From Erythrocercus mccallii (Eukaryota > Chordata > Aves > Passeriformes > Dicruridae): a DNA stretch of 64,000 nucleotides. A program made the translations under genes and the position numbers. The notes beneath the pieces are model-generated. The model did no database searches. It was not told the origin of the DNA and saw only the letters and a program-made list of their open reading frames with translations. Below, piece after piece: positions 11,385 to 25,353 of the stretch. Every line of letters starts with the position of its first letter. The stretch's first letter is position 1. The DNA is taken from positions 1 to 64,000 of the forward strand of contig VZRG01002359.1 in NCBI GenBank assembly GCA_013397435.1, in the 5' to 3' direction.

Positions 11385-14300
11385 CTACCAAAAAGAGGAG
11401 AGGAAAATATGTATCAATATATCATAATAACTGCAGCGTTCCACAAAAGACAAGCTTTCAAAAGCTACCTCTGTTTCATAAAATTAGTCCAAACTACTTT
11501 GTCTATTTTTAGTAAACAGTACTGATGTCAGTAAATTACTTTAAAAATTATTTTATTAAGCCTTCACTTGAGGTTCTGCACAGTAACCTTTACACATAGT
11601 TAAAAAGGACAGTTTAAACCACGTATTATTCACATAGGTATAGTTAGGGAAGAAGTTAAAAAAACTGAACAACGTCATTTCAGCAACCAAAACCTACAAC
11701 ATTTGCTCATCTACGATTCCAAAACCTTTCTAACCAAATCCCATCTATATTTTAGTTGTTCTAGCTCTAAGATTAACATATGACTCAGCTGTAAGCCAAA
11801 GAAAGGTATGTTATAACTCTCTTGGTATAGTAGATATAGGGTTCTAAAGATTTTTCTGTTTGCTTAACTGCAGCAAAAGAATAAAGTGCTAATCGGTTTT
11901 CTTATTTCATGTCACAGTTAATGTCAAAGAAAGAAACACATAAGGCATTTGGCAACACAATGGTGCCATAGTTGGGAAAGCAGAGGGATGAAATGAATTT
12001 GTAATGAAGAACAAGATGCTGGATTGCAGAAATGCCACTGCTGTCCTAGTTAGGAGAGCATGTACAACAAACTGCTAGCAGTGCCAGCACTGACACATGT
12101 TGATATTGTTGGCATTGCCAACAGCTCTGGGAAATAAAGTAATTACATCTTCCATTCAACTATACTGGTTCTACAACTTAAATAAGCTGCAAATACTCAA
12201 AGTCTAAGATAGTGATATTTAGCCATGCTGAAGACAAAATTAAGCCAATAAATATCTGACCCTTCAGTGTACTTCTATGTCTTACAGCCACACTTAAGAC
12301 ACCAAAAATGTCTTCCCATGGTTAAATTTCACAAGTAGATAAGGTCTGGAAGATTTATTATCTTTTCTCTACAATAGCTCTGGAATATCACCTACAGCAA
12401 CACAATTTAAACTCTACCATTGATTACTGAATTTATTTGGCAGTTATGAATGCTTCCTGCCAGCCAGAGAGAAAGCACACAGCACAGTCTATTTACCCTG
12501 GAGTAAATCCCCATGCTCTTTTCTCCTGATTACAAAGGATACATTCCCTGTTGGAACATTCAATCTACCCTGGCTTGTCAAAGGCACATTACAGTGTGCA
12601 TTACTCTTCTGTAAATATATGAATATGGGTTAATGTCAAATAGTGAAATTATGATAGTAATATAGTTTAAATATTAGATGTTCTAGCAGAGATAATCCAA
12701 GTGCTACAACCCTGGTGCACTGCACGGGGTACAGTAGAACAATAGTGAAACCACTGTTATTGCAGCTGTTAACATCCAAACAAAACAACTAAGAATAGTT
12801 TGCAAGCTTGCACTTAGCAAAGGGCAAAGGAAATAAGCTCAGGTCAAGAGACCAGACAGACTTTTCTGTGCAGCAATATAGAAGGAGGCTTAAGGTTTTC
12901 TACAATTAGCAAAATGTTACCTTTCTTTAACCCTACTAGAAAACTGCCTGCAATATCACAAAAAATACCTGAGATTTTTCAAGATATGTAACTGCAAACA
13001 TGAGGGTTCTATAATCTCCTTTTGCTGCGGAGAGAGTAAAGCCCAGCAGCTCTGAAAGGTTGTTCAGCTGTTTGTTGATCCACTAGAGACACTTGGCGTG
13101 GTGAGCAGCATTCTTGTCTCAGTACTCTTTTAAACACAGGAATACTGGCTTTGGCCCCAAAAAACTGCTCCAAGCTCAACTGCCACAAAGAAGTTGAGCT
13201 GCCCAGTATCCAAGGAACACACCAGAACTGGGAGAAGGCACAGAATAAAAGCAGGGTCCCCTGGTATTTCTCATGAGACCAACCAAGCTCACGCTCACTC
13301 CTCTGTTACATTCTTATTCTCTGCTTCTTCTCCTCATTACACTTGGGGGGATTTTTCCATCGATCTTTCTGGGAAAGAACCATCATAAGTACTCCTAGAC
13401 AGTGAATATACTCTGCTGTAGCTGACAAGTGCTGGAACTTCATCACCATATGCATGTGCTTTGTGTCCACTGCAATACCAACAAACACTGACTTCAAACA
13501 CAAGCCCTGGCTGATGGTACTTTACCTTCCATCTGGCAACAACCAGCATCACTGGAATGGATGAACGAAGAAAGACAGTACAAATCAGTAACTGTTTAAA
13601 ATTTCTTTCTACAGGAAGCTTAACAAAACCCTCAATCTCAGTGGAAGACTGCCAATGGGATTTTTTAATGCGTTCCCCCCGACCCCGCACCATTTTTCAT
13701 CAAACCATGCAAATTTCAAGTAGTAGCCAAGGTTCCTCTTCTATCTTCTTTGATTTGAGACTTTTTTGAAAAGTTTTTAAAAGGAAATCTGTAATCAAGC
13801 TTAATTACCCTAACATGGAATCTCCAGCATAATTTTCCTTCATTCACATTACAGTAGGGAATAAAAGAATGTAGAGAGTCTATCTGTAGAGTAGAAGCAG
13901 GTTTCTTGGCAGGGAGATACACAGTATAAAAGAGAATTGGTATAAAATGCAAAGCTATGCCAATTTAAAAATTACACTCTAGCTAAATTGTATAGCTAAA
14001 CATATACAACTTTGTGTGCAATCATTCTTGAATAAAACCCTCCAAAAACTTTCCAACAAGACAGAACTTTCTCATTTTAAACTTGTAAAATAGACGTGAA
14101 ATATTTGAGACAGTTTACTTAAATCAATTTTTAACCTGATTTAACTGACTGGCTGAACATCTCTGTATCAACAAACAGTTAAGATAAGGCACTGCAACAC
14201 GGAAATTTAGTTGTATTTCAAAAAGATTCACTGGAAAGTGGCTGTGGAGGATTTTCTATGCAGATCTTTTAGTGCCTGGTGATTTATGTCTATACAAATG

Positions 14301-17300
14301 CTGGGGAAGGCAGGAGGCACTGGATAAGCTGGCTTTGGGAAAAGAGAGGCAGCTTCTCATGCAACAAAGCACAGAAATTCCACCACTACTAGAAAGAGGC
14401 AGGATGGTCCAGCTGGGACCCACGAAGCTTTGCTACAGGGGGATGTCTGGACATGGCCATGACCCTTCCTTGTATCCCTAAAATACAGCTTAACATACAG
14501 CTCAAGCTCACAACTGCTAAGACTCCTGGTATTGTTACAGTCCATCTCTCTCTCCAGGCTTTCCTCCTGCAGGAAATTCCCATTCATGATCTGTTCACTA
14601 CAAAAAATTGTAGAATCAAAGCTACTCAAATCACATTACATAAAAACATCATCTAGGGCTGTGACGTGTGCCATCTTTGGCTCTCAAACATCATACCTTG
14701 CCTCCTTCATGGGCATGATTTAGCTGCCAGTGTAGACAAGATGAAACCTTTGATAACCAGAGAAGTTCACAAGTCCCCCAAAACAGGCACTTGCAGTAGT
14801 TATTTTATACTGAATACCGGATCTGAAACCCATTATCTGCACTGAGCAGAAAAATCAGTCCCAGCACAAGCAGCAGGCAACTGCTCTGCTCCCACCCACC
14901 CCAGCCTGCCTTCTGTTGTGGCCTGGTGAGCACCAGGACAGACCTGACTCAGCAAGTGCCTCTGACTTCTGATAGAACACACCTGAATCACAGCAAAACT
15001 GCACAAAACTCGAAGTCCATCTATATTACACGTTTTCAAATGATGAATACCAGGAAGGGCAAACTGCTCACACCAACAGGGATCATTTTGCTTTTAATGA
15101 GGCTTAGTATACAACACCCACTCATTTTTCTGAGGTTTTTCACCACTGAGCTTGCAATAGTTTCCACAGTATCGATGGGGCTGTGGGAGGCCGTAGCAGC
15201 ACATTTTCATCATCATCCAACACATACAAAGTATGTGACTCGCTACTTAACAACACAAGCAGCCCACAAGCATCATTTGTGTGCAGCTCTCTGAAGGTCA
15301 CTGCTGGCAGTGAACGCCACAGGAGCGGAGCACAGGCCCGGCTCTGTTCAGGATCCCTCATAAAGGACCCTCTATGCTGAGCTCCATGGCTCTGGGGAGT
15401 GTCACAGGGCTCCTTTGCTTTGCAGGGGGGTTGTGCAGCAACAGCAGCAACAGGAATATTTTCCCTTTCAAGACCACAACAGAAATATGGTGTCAGTTCT
15501 GTTCCTCTCTTAGGACAGCATGTGTGAGAAATCCTTTCATCACTCACTGAGAAGAATTAATTCTATCAATTTAAATGTTTTTCACATCTCCCTTTTATTG
15601 CCAGCTCCTTTTCTACACATTAACTCTTGCTAAAGTAGGGCCTTACCCAGTTTTTAAAACCCTGCTTGCATTCACAAAGATGCACCTTACCTGGAGTATT
15701 CACATAAATGTAAATATTTTAAAAATACCAAGTATGAAATTCTATCAGTGGCAAAACACACACCTGAACCTACAATTGAAATCTTATCTACTTGTGAAGT
15801 TTGATAACCAGCTTTTCCACATTGTGCTTATGAAGCCCTTTCTGCAGTTGGTGCACAATATGATTTTTCTCACCGTATGACACTAGGTTAAATATATTAA
15901 AAACTGCCAAAATATAAGAAATAATTTTACAGCAGTGACATGCTAGAGTTACTACATGACAACATAAGACTGCAAATCAAGAGACAACATAATTTTGGAA
16001 ACAGTTTCTTTTTCAATTATTCTTAGAAATTAAGAGTTCCCCAAGCAATACAGCTTACAAGTATGATCCTTTCCCTGGTGACCCAGAGTAATTTTCTTAT
16101 ATGACAGAAGTTAAGAGAAGAGTTATTTGGAGCTGAAACATCCACTCCCTTCAAACTCCCCTTCCGCAGATGTGCCAGGCAGAGTGGGAGCCTTGCCTCA
16201 CCAGCATCTGTGCCTCCTGCTCCTCACCACAGAGCTGCAACCTGGGTTCAGTCTCTGTGCCCCTGGGAGTTCAAGTCTTTTGCCTCAGACACTATAGGAA
16301 AAACAAAGCTCTCCAAAGCCTAAGCACCAGCTTTGTATTACAGACAAAAGCTCAACTGCTCTCACAAAGAGTTGATGCTGGCAAGCACCACTACTCTAAG
16401 TGTCAAGTAAACTGAACTTTTAGGGTTCACTCATTATTTGATTGCAAAAACAGGCAAACAAGTAATTGTTACGCTTTATAACCCTAAAACCCGAATAAGC
16501 TATATGCAAAGGCAGAATTTCACTAGATGCTAACATCAGCAAGGATGTCAGCTGACTTCTTCCCACCCCAAAATTAAGATCATACATGATGATGGTGATG
16601 AACAGGACACCTTGAAAGGCTTAAAACAACTTCACAAAAATTAAGGAAGATGGCATCAATGATTTAATTATCTGTGCACCTCCAGTCACATTGACACAAC
16701 TGACAGTTTGGTTTCATAATCAACAGAAACCACTCTGAATCCACCCTTTTTCTGAACGGGACAACCTTGCCTTTTCCTCTTCTCCCACATTCCCACTCCT
16801 TCTGCCAACACTAACTATTGTGCAAGAGCAAGACAAATCAACACCAGGGATCTGATCCAGGTGGAAACTAATCCAACAAGAAAGCAAAAGCAATAGTGTG
16901 TAGGCACAGGGGCAAGAAAGTAACAGAAAGCCACAGTTCCATTAGCCGCAGGGACACGCCCAGGTCAGCCTAAGCCACATTACCCACTGGCTGCCACTGA
17001 CTCCACTCCCTGGTAACATTACTTAAAAAAAATAAGATCTCAAAAAGATGGTCTTACTGGACTTCAAAGATCTGGATGACAGGCATGACAAGTCCCAAAC
17101 ACAGCACGGGGAGTGGAGGTTGGAGAAAAACCCCGGAGCCGGGATGGAGCAGCACAGAATCGAGCAGCCATCATGCCAGACAGACTGGCTTAGGAGAGCA
17201 CCCTGAAACTGCAGCCTCATTATTCTGTGGTTCTGCAACTACCAAACTTCAAGGCAAACCAAATATGCATATGAATGATGGAGCAGGTAGAAGTGGATCT

Positions 17301-18757
17301 TTATAAAGAAAGGATTATTAGAGTTTGTGAATTGTCCATTCACCTCAAGGGGCTATTCCCGAAAAAAACGAGCAGTCCTTGCCCTAGCCTAGAACAAGGG
17401 CTTTGAGGAGCTGGAGATACTTATTCATCTCCGTGGGTGTTCTCGCCCACCTGCTCTTCTCCCTAGGGCTGCAGTCTCCAACAATAGCTCAAGAGGTAAG
17501 AGGTGCTCATTCATCTCAGTGGGTGTTCTCACCTACCCTCTCCTTTCCCTAGCCTGCTACCACAAAAGGACTTTCAAGCTTAACAGATGGATCAAGCATC
17601 TCCTTCCTGATACGCATTTTCACATCGTTTCTCTGTGACAGGACTGTGCAGAAGGCTCTGGACACCTGTCCACGCACCCAAACCCAGCCACGGCAGTGTC
17701 CTTAAGTGAGACAGAAGAAAAACAAAGTCTACTTGTTGAATCTCTTCAACAATGGCCAATGGAAAAACATGCTGGACTTTTTTTATTTAAGGTTGCATCT
17801 AAAATATGAGGGATATAAGTACAGACACACATATACGCACAAAATTCTAAGAGAAACTGTGGTATCTGAAGACTGAAATAGAAATAAATCAAAATTTAAC
17901 GAATATTTTAACAGAGTGCCTCTCCTACCCTTTCATTTTACAGAAGAACCACGTGGATCAAAATAACTGTTAATCCAAGGAGAACTGCACACAAATTTAA
18001 GGTGCAACTATTCACTAATTAATTACGCCAGAAGGACTATGCACAAAACTATCGGTAACTATCCACGAGAATACACAGCACTGACGCCTTATGCCAGAAG
18101 GCAGAGGCACAGAAGGGACCCAGTGAGGCTCTCCAGGTGCCCTGATGTGCAGGTGAGCAAAGGCATCCGCTACTTAGGTGTGTCGGGAAATACATCCACG
18201 GGCTGTAGGCACACATGCAGATACCCCACGCGAATGGGAATATGCTCTAATAAACAGCCCTGCACACACACCAGCCCCACGCACGGAGCTGCGGGTGCTG
18301 AAGGGAAGGAACAATTCCCGGCCGCAGGCTGGACAGCAGGAGGGCCCAGCCCCACCTGGAGCGGCCAAGGGCCGGCTGAGGGGACAAAGGGGCGGCACCG
18401 CTCCCTCCGACTCGGCCGCAGCCGGGGACACGGAGCCGGGAGCGGCCCCGCGTGTCCCGTGTCCCGCGCGGGGGGCACGGACAGGGCCCGGCCCTGGGCC
18501 CGGGCACGGCCGGGCGGGGACAGCGGGGCAGGCGGCGATGGCGCAGCTCCCCTCGCGCGGCCCCGCGGGGCCAAGCACCGCACCCCGGGGCGAAGAGACC
18601 GCGGGATGGCCCTCAGCGGCGGGGAGGGGAGCGGAGCGGGGCTCTCCTCTCCCCGCTCCGCTCCCCTCCCCCGCCGGCCGCGGCTCCATCTTGCCCGCCC
18701 GCCGCCTCCCACCGCGCGGAGCAGGGACAGGGGCCCGCGGGCCCGACCCGCACCTAC
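11385..18757 (-). other. C5orf24: Probable intron 1 of C5orf24
   Basis: This stretch lies between the acceptor before the coding exon and a good donor (TAG|GTAGGTG, boundary 18758/18757) in the CpG island. I see no coding exon with family resemblance and no CR1 copy. An imperfect tandem duplication lies at 17405-17565. Extra 5' UTR exons cannot be excluded. Confidence 0.5.
17405..17565. repeat. Imperfect tandem duplication, unit about 86 bases
   Basis: ATTCATCTCCGTGGGTGTTC starting at 17423 recurs as ATTCATCTCAGTGGGTGTTC at 17509. Both copies are followed by a C/T-rich stretch ending TCCCTAG (near 17466) and TCCCTAG (near 17553). A related CCTTGCCCTAGCC near 17377 hints at a third, more decayed unit. 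Confidence 0.7.
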
Positions 18758-18860
18758 CTAAGAAGCTCGGGGCGGCGGCGGCGGCAGCGGGTGGAGCGGC
18801 CGCCTCCCCACACCGCGCCGGGCGGCTGCAGGGAGGGGACGGGCGCAGGGGAGGGAGCGG
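18270..18860 (-). promoter_or_regulatory. C5orf24: CpG island, probable C5orf24 promoter and 5' UTR exon
   Basis: A very GC- and CpG-rich stretch runs into the assembly gap. A minus-strand splice donor TAG|GTAGGTG at 18758/18757 suggests a noncoding first exon from 18758 upward, which may continue into the gap. This is the only CpG island between DDX46 and the C5orf24 coding exon, so I assign it to C5orf24. Confidence 0.65.
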
Positions 18861-19240
18861 NNNNNNNNNNNNNNNNNNNNNNNNNNNNNNNNNNNNNNNN
18901 NNNNNNNNNNNNNNNNNNNNNNNNNNNNNNNNNNNNNNNNNNNNNNNNNNNNNNNNNNNNNNNNNNNNNNNNNNNNNNNNNNNNNNNNNNNNNNNNNNNN
19001 NNNNNNNNNNNNNNNNNNNNNNNNNNNNNNNNNNNNNNNNNNNNNNNNNNNNNNNNNNNNNNNNNNNNNNNNNNNNNNNNNNNNNNNNNNNNNNNNNNNN
19101 NNNNNNNNNNNNNNNNNNNNNNNNNNNNNNNNNNNNNNNNNNNNNNNNNNNNNNNNNNNNNNNNNNNNNNNNNNNNNNNNNNNNNNNNNNNNNNNNNNNN
19201 NNNNNNNNNNNNNNNNNNNNNNNNNNNNNNNNNNNNNNNN
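18861..19240. other. Assembly gap of 380 N
   Basis: The bases are undetermined. The gap sits at the edge of a very GC-rich island, a common site of sequencing dropout. Open frames that cross it are artefacts. The true length may differ from the run of N. Confidence 1.
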
Positions 19241-19322
19241 ACCATGGCACCGAGTGCCACATCCAGTCTTTACTCAAACACCTCCAGGGGCTGTGACTCC
19301 ATCGCCTGCACTCCATTACGGA
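19241..19322 (-). mobile_element. CR1 LINE fragment abutting the gap, minus orientation
   Basis: On the minus strand the sequence runs GGAGTCACAGCCCCTGGAGG then GACTGGATGTGGCACTCGG and CCATGGT. This is the CR1 segment around 'GTGGAGTCACC..CTGGAGGTGTTCAAG..GACTGGATGTGGCACT..GTGCCATGG'. One boundary is hidden in the gap. Confidence 0.8.
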
Positions 19323-22300
19323 AGAGTCCAGCTTCAGCGCTGTTAGAACGATGTATTAGGTTAGTTCTCTGTCCCCGCTGACTGCAGTGGGAACAGCTGC
19401 CATTTCCAGGGTAGCTCACACGAGGTTGGGTCCATGGACCATCCGTGTCTTACAGCACCAGTGTGGGACTGCTGGTTATTAAATATTTTGCTTTGTTTCA
19501 TCCATATGTGGTCTGAAGAGTTCAGTATTGCAGTCGCACGTATAAACACGAGCAGGAGCAGGAATTGCAACTTCAGCTGTTTCCAAAAACATCCCAGAGA
19601 AACATTTTAATTTTAAGCACATTTCACCATCCAACCTTTTGCCCACTTGGTGAAGGGCTGTGACCAACAGATTTTTTTAGGGTTTTTTTAATCCACAGAT
19701 TTTTTTAATCCACATTTGTTAATGACTATAAGATTCCTGCCCTTTATTAGCATCCGTGGTCCAGGGTCTGTTTGACCATATTGGTTTCTAAATGGCTGAC
19801 ACACAAAAGAGCTTGAAAAAATATGGCGTACTATTCAGATGAGGTTTTAGAAAACAAAAGCAAAAAAGACCAGGAAGCAAGAACCTGCAGCTTTCACAAA
19901 TGGTTATTTCTGTTTTTAAAAATATTTTCCTCTCCTGTTGTTGTTTGAGGACCAGACTGCTGTACTCCAACACTGATGTATTCCATTTCTACAATACTTG
20001 GAGCTCTTGAGGCCGAAAATGGCTGTGAAACATCCTGCCAGGATGATGATTCATATTCTTGCCACTTCTTCCTAATGCATGCAGGAATCCTCACTTGTAA
20101 TATAAGAAAGCAGCAGGGAAAAGCAGCATTTATTTAGCTTAATTTAGCAAATGATTCCATTTATTTACAAAGCTCATCTTTCTGTTGTTCAAACGCCTGT
20201 TGGAAATGCTGATGAAAAATGGTTCAATTCAATACATTTTCGGTGTCCTGTTATTTTCAGTATTTTAATCTGGAAGGTGATGAAGTCAGGCTAGGCTCAG
20301 CCTCCTGATTTCTGCAGAAATTGTGGTCTCAACAGAACACAGAAGCCATCAGACCCTAGAGGAGTGGGAGTGCAGTGTGAGGCAGTGAAAGGCTCCATCT
20401 CCCACTGGGAAGCTGGAACCCAGCTGTTGCAGAGGCTGTTGCTGGCAGAGCAGAGCAAGATCTAAATGTCTGACCTGGAAGTGGTCATGGCTCTGTGATG
20501 GCCAGGTTGGTGTCACTGCCCTGCACCAAACTCCAGGCAAACCCACACCACCTGGGCCAGCTCAAATTGTCATCTGGTAGCAACAGAGCCCAGTCCTCTC
20601 ATGTGAAACTCTGCTAATAACAACAGGGACCAAATACTGATAAACTGTTCTGCCACTGTCTTCTTTTATCACAGCTCCCAGGGCCTGAAGCACGTGTTCC
20701 TCCAGTTTAGAATCTGCTTCCTCCTTTTCTCCCTCTAAAGGACTGTAAAGGACATTAGCAGTACCAAATTATTACATTAATTATCTGTAGGATAAGTGAT
20801 GCAATGAAATGTTGACCCTTCCCACATCCAAACCTCAAAGTGCCATTCTCCTCCTCTCTCACTGAAGATCTCACTGAAGGATCTACATTTTCAAGTAGAG
20901 GAAGGGCCTCAAAGCACAGATTTCTTCTTCTGCCAATACAGGAGCTTCTCGCCAGTCCTGGGCTCCAGAGCATGCTGAGCAAACGGGGAGAATTCAGTTA
21001 TGGGAACTGCCACGACCTCCTGTCTATTTAATTGTGAATTATCTGAGCTGATAATTTCTACAAATTCACTTCCTTGCTAACATGCACAAGCAGAGGAAAT
21101 TTAGGTTTTAACGAAAATCCTTAATCTTAACTCTTGAGTGTAACATTTTCCTTGCTTGGCCATTCATTTCAGAAGAGTTGCCATGGGGTATTTATTATTT
21201 TGAGAAACATTTGTGATGATGAACTTCATACTTAGAATGGCCAAAGTATAAAATAACTTAATCATGTGCTCACTCCGCAGTAGGTTATTAATAATTTCTT
21301 AGCTCACTAGAACAACTTACATCTGAGATGTTAATTTATTTACCTCTGCTTATGCTGGTCAGCTTAACCATCTTGTATCTCTCAGTTTGACTAAAGAAAA
21401 ATATTTAAATCTGTTTCAGATGAAAAGTCTCAGAGAAGCAATATTTGGGTGGCAGTCACTCAAACTAATGGTCATTTATTTAAAAACAATTGTTTCCACT
21501 GTAGCTAGAACTATGAAAACAAATCTTCTGCCTAGCACTGTATAAACATTGTACAAAATGTACATTTTGGGACAAATTTGAGTCCAGCTGTGCCCCTTTT
21601 TTATTTTTGCATTTTTAGATTGCTCTCTGCCTCCACTCCCCCATACGGCCAGACAGTGTTAGCTGGAAGCCAGAATTTATTCTGCAAACACCCAAGCTCT
21701 AAGAACTCAAACTTGTTTAAGCTGAGACCATATTTGGAAGAGATCTGGGTCAAGGAAAATAATCAAAGGAAAGTGCATTCCTGGAGTATCACGTGAGGAG
21801 GCCGGAGTGCGCACACAGGGCCTGGCACTAATGCTCAGGGACAACCCTCAGTGCCTCCCTGCCACTGATGTTCACACTGAGAACCACCTCACCCAAAACC
21901 TGAGGCAAAGCCAGGCCCTTGGAAATGAGGTGTTCAGCAGCACACCATCGATAGGATCATGACCATGGCAGAAAGTTAAAAACGAATCCCGGCCTGCTCC
22001 ACAGGCTCCATCCTCACAGCCACAGGTACCTGTCTGTAACCCTGTCACTACTATGGCTGAAGTAACCACCATTTCTTACAACTGTAAACATGCCTGAAGG
22101 ACTGAAACACCAAAGCATTCTCTCACTCCCTGAAATTCCAGCCTTTTCTTATTTTAGGAAGATCCCAAATCCAGCCTTTGGTGTTTGTTTTATATTCAGC
22201 TGCCACAACTGCAGAATTTCAGGAAAACTTTGCTTAACAAAATTTTTTTTCTTCCACTTGGAAGACTTGAGTAGGAAAAGCCCCTACAGATGGTACTTTG

Positions 22301-25053
22301 AGCCTCTGAATATTTCATTTAATTAGCAGCCAAATGCACATTAACTAAATTGCAGTGCTTTAATTGTACAAGTAAAATCTCAAGCAGCCAGCACAAGGAA
22401 CAGCTACAGAACATGCTGGCTGTGATCTACACTCATTGTCTGGGTTTATGTTTATAGCATAAAGTTAGCAAGCAAAATAGACCTTAAGCTGCCTGTTTTA
22501 AACAAAAGGTGGCAACCATGTACCATACAGTTCAGGAGTATAACATTCTGAATGTGATAGCACACATTTTTTATTTTGCTGTGAACTTTCCCCCCCCACA
22601 AAATACTGGATTGAGTCTCTCCTGTTGCCTCTCCTCTCTTCTTGACTAGGGCATTAATCCTTCATGGTGTTGGGGGGGTTATTGCTGTTTGAATCTCAGT
22701 GGGTCACTTGCACAGACAGTGAGGGAGCTGGGCTGGGAGCAGGGGTCTGGCTCTGCCTCCCCTGCCTGGTGTGGGCCTGCTGCACAATGACACCACCGCA
22801 TTATGTAACATGCAAGAAAAAGCTCATTCATGATCCAGTGCCAAATACTTTTATCACTTATCCACCCAAAACATCACTGTTCACTCAAGTACTAAGAGCA
22901 TAAAGGCAACCTTGAAGCTGGTAGCATTATCACCTGGGCAGGTAACAGAACAAGTTCTGCTTATGTGTATTAAAAACAAACAAACAAACAAACAAACAAA
23001 CAAAAAAACCCACAGCATCCTTGCACTCTTCCCACAACTGGCAACATGAAGCTCACCAGGGTGGATTACCTGGAAAGAAGCCAAATCATGTTTATAAAGA
23101 TCTTGTCTATATCTATGGACACACCTGTGAAGAACTACATATAGCAGTTTTCATTATTGAATTGTATCTTCTCCGAACTTTTATTCTCATCTTGTTTCTA
23201 GTGTTTATTTCCCTGTGTATTTGTTAATTTGAGAGCTTCTTTTCCTCTAGCTTTTATGCAGTTTGCTCCTGTTTTCACATATCCAAACACCTTCACTGTG
23301 ACTTTCTTAACTGAGTCTGGGCTGTGTTGCATTGCACTTCTAGCACAAAAACAAAAGTACAAACTGCTGCTCACATCACCCTTCTCCAAACAGCGTGAGG
23401 AGACTGTCATAGTAAAAAACACAGAAGCAGTGCAAAGGCAGAAAATAGAGGAGCTATTCAGGAAGACAGTTTCTGAAAAATATACATTGAAATTGCTTTT
23501 ATTTTTGCTGGAATTAAAAAAACATAAGAATATCAACATTGCATTTAAAACCCCCAGGAAGTTAAAGATTATACATTTTTGCATCTCTGAAATCCAATAA
23601 CAGTATCTCCATCATGCCTTTTTTAGGATATATCAATGTATGAACACTTTGAACAAAGATTTTTAATGACATGTCAGGCTGTCCAAACTCTGCAATGTTC
23701 TTCATTTAATATATAAAATGTGTCACTCTTTTAGGAAGGGACACTGTCCAAAAGTTAAACAATTCAACAAAGAATTTCTAGGAAGGACAATCAAACCCCA
23801 GTTCCTAAGGGAAGAAAACCCAATGTATTTAAATGTTTAGTTTAGGATTTCTGTTTTAAGTTTTGAGAAGTGTTACCGTGTGTGCTGCTTCTCTCTGCTC
23901 TACTCCACGTATTAATACTGGCAAGTACTACATTAGGTGTGTTCTTACCGAAAAAGTAGACTGTTAAACTTGTATTGTCATTCCTTTGCTTCTTCCCTGT
24001 ACTGCAAATAAGGTACACTGACAGGGTAACAGACAGTTGTATGCAAACACAAACAGTCACTTAAATTACCTGAAGTTTGGAAAGAAAAGTTGTGAATTTA
24101 TACAGCCATGATGCAGATTGTATGATTTGTCTCCACCAGGGTTAAAGCAGTATATACACAGCTGGTTTAAAATGACACATTTCTTCTCAATGTGTCAGGT
24201 AAGAAAAGCTTTCTATGAAAGTCCTTTTGGAGGTCTTCATCTTGAAAGTCTTGCAGCTGCTAGAATGAGACAATTCAAATTGCTACTGCCTCGGCTCCAG
24301 ACAAGCAGACGAGTTAAATGCTTAGGACTAGAGTCCCATCATGAACCCTACTGTTTATGGGGATAAGACCTCAAAAACATTGGTCTTGCCTGTCCCAGTA
24401 GTTTATTGACTGCAATGGCAGTATTTGTGGAATTCATTCATAAATATCACTATACATTTTTACTTAAAGTCATGGCCTAACAATAATAAAGATGACAATC
24501 CTGGGGGAATAATCACATTAAATGTATATATAAGAACACTATAAAAGAGTGACAAAGTTGTATTTCATTACAAAAGAGGTTTCTCTTTTTTTTTCTGCGA
24601 ATTCCTTTTTAAACTAAAACAGACTTTCATTCTTATGTCACCAAATGAGGAAAAAAAATCAAATACTGAAATTCTGATGTTTAGAAAAAAACAGGAAAAC
24701 TATTGTCATACTACAAAACATTTCACTTTACAACGACCCCAAAGAGTTATCTATTACCGGGATGATAAAGAAAAATCGGGACAGGAAGATAAAACCTTAA
24801 AACAAGACCTTGAGTATTTTTGGATAAAATTCTCTACTCTGATCAATGCCAGACTCTCTGACCTTAGGGGGGCATTTGTTCAGGGAATTAATGTGTGTGG
24901 AACCAGCCAGAGAGATGCTATGGATCAGGAGAAAAATCCTGCCTTTATTTTGGTGTTTTATAATTTTTCCAGTATAAACTGATGTGTGAACCATTTCAAC
25001 AATATAAAGCAGGTACATTCTAACAATTTCCAACACAAATCCTAACACTTTAA
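19323..25053. other. Intergenic region between C5orf24 promoter and DDX46 3' end
   Basis: I find no recognisable exon, RNA gene or extra CR1 copy. The longest frames (23198-23584 minus, 23229-23600 plus, 24635-24982 plus) are AT-rich and biased towards Lys, Phe and Leu. None resembles a family I know. An (AAAC)n microsatellite lies at 22972-23008. Confidence 0.5.
22972..23008. repeat. (AAAC)n microsatellite
   Basis: About seven consecutive CAAA units followed by a short A-run, in noncoding DNA. Confidence 0.95.
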
Positions 25054-25353
25054 TTTATTTAACAGTCTGTCAAAAAAATTAAAATGTTTATTTCATATTC
25101 TTTATGATGGAAAGTATATAAACTGCACTTTTAAATTAAATCATGTTCTGCCAAAACTGGTCTGCTTTAAGACTGATAACTTTAGAGAAGAGAATTAAGA
25201 TGCTTCAGCAAGTATCAACTTTCTGTTAAAAAAATGTCCCCAAGATGAAATAAAAAAATTTCTTAATTTACAATAAGCAGTGTAAACAGCAAAAACAACA
25301 GAAGCCACAAAGTTTCACGCACCAGCTGCTAGCAGACAGATAACTCCAACTGC
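25054..25353 (-). terminator. DDX46: DDX46 3' UTR with candidate poly(A) signals
   Basis: About 300 AT-rich bases follow the DDX46 stop. Reverse-strand AATAAA motifs lie at 25087-25092 and 25054-25059. Either could direct cleavage; a longer UTR is not excluded. Confidence 0.55.

Noticed and set aside
15140..15547. Minus-strand frame of 135 residues in the C5orf24 intron
   Set aside because: No recognisable domain, no supporting splice context, and no counterpart known at this place in other vertebrates.
18174..19381. Long frames (up to 380 residues) crossing the run of N
   Set aside because: They exist only because N produces no stop codons. The flanks are a CpG island and a CR1 fragment.
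19894..20094. Minus-strand frame of 66 residues with fairly protein-like composition (MRIPACIRKKWQEYESSSWQ start)
   Set aside because: Too short to assign, ends without a convincing donor or downstream exon, and resembles no family I know. A translated search would settle it.
24635..24982. Plus-strand frame of 115 residues upstream of the DDX46 3' end
   Set aside because: AT-driven, Lys/Phe/Asn-rich, no domain, and it lies in a region with no other coding signs.
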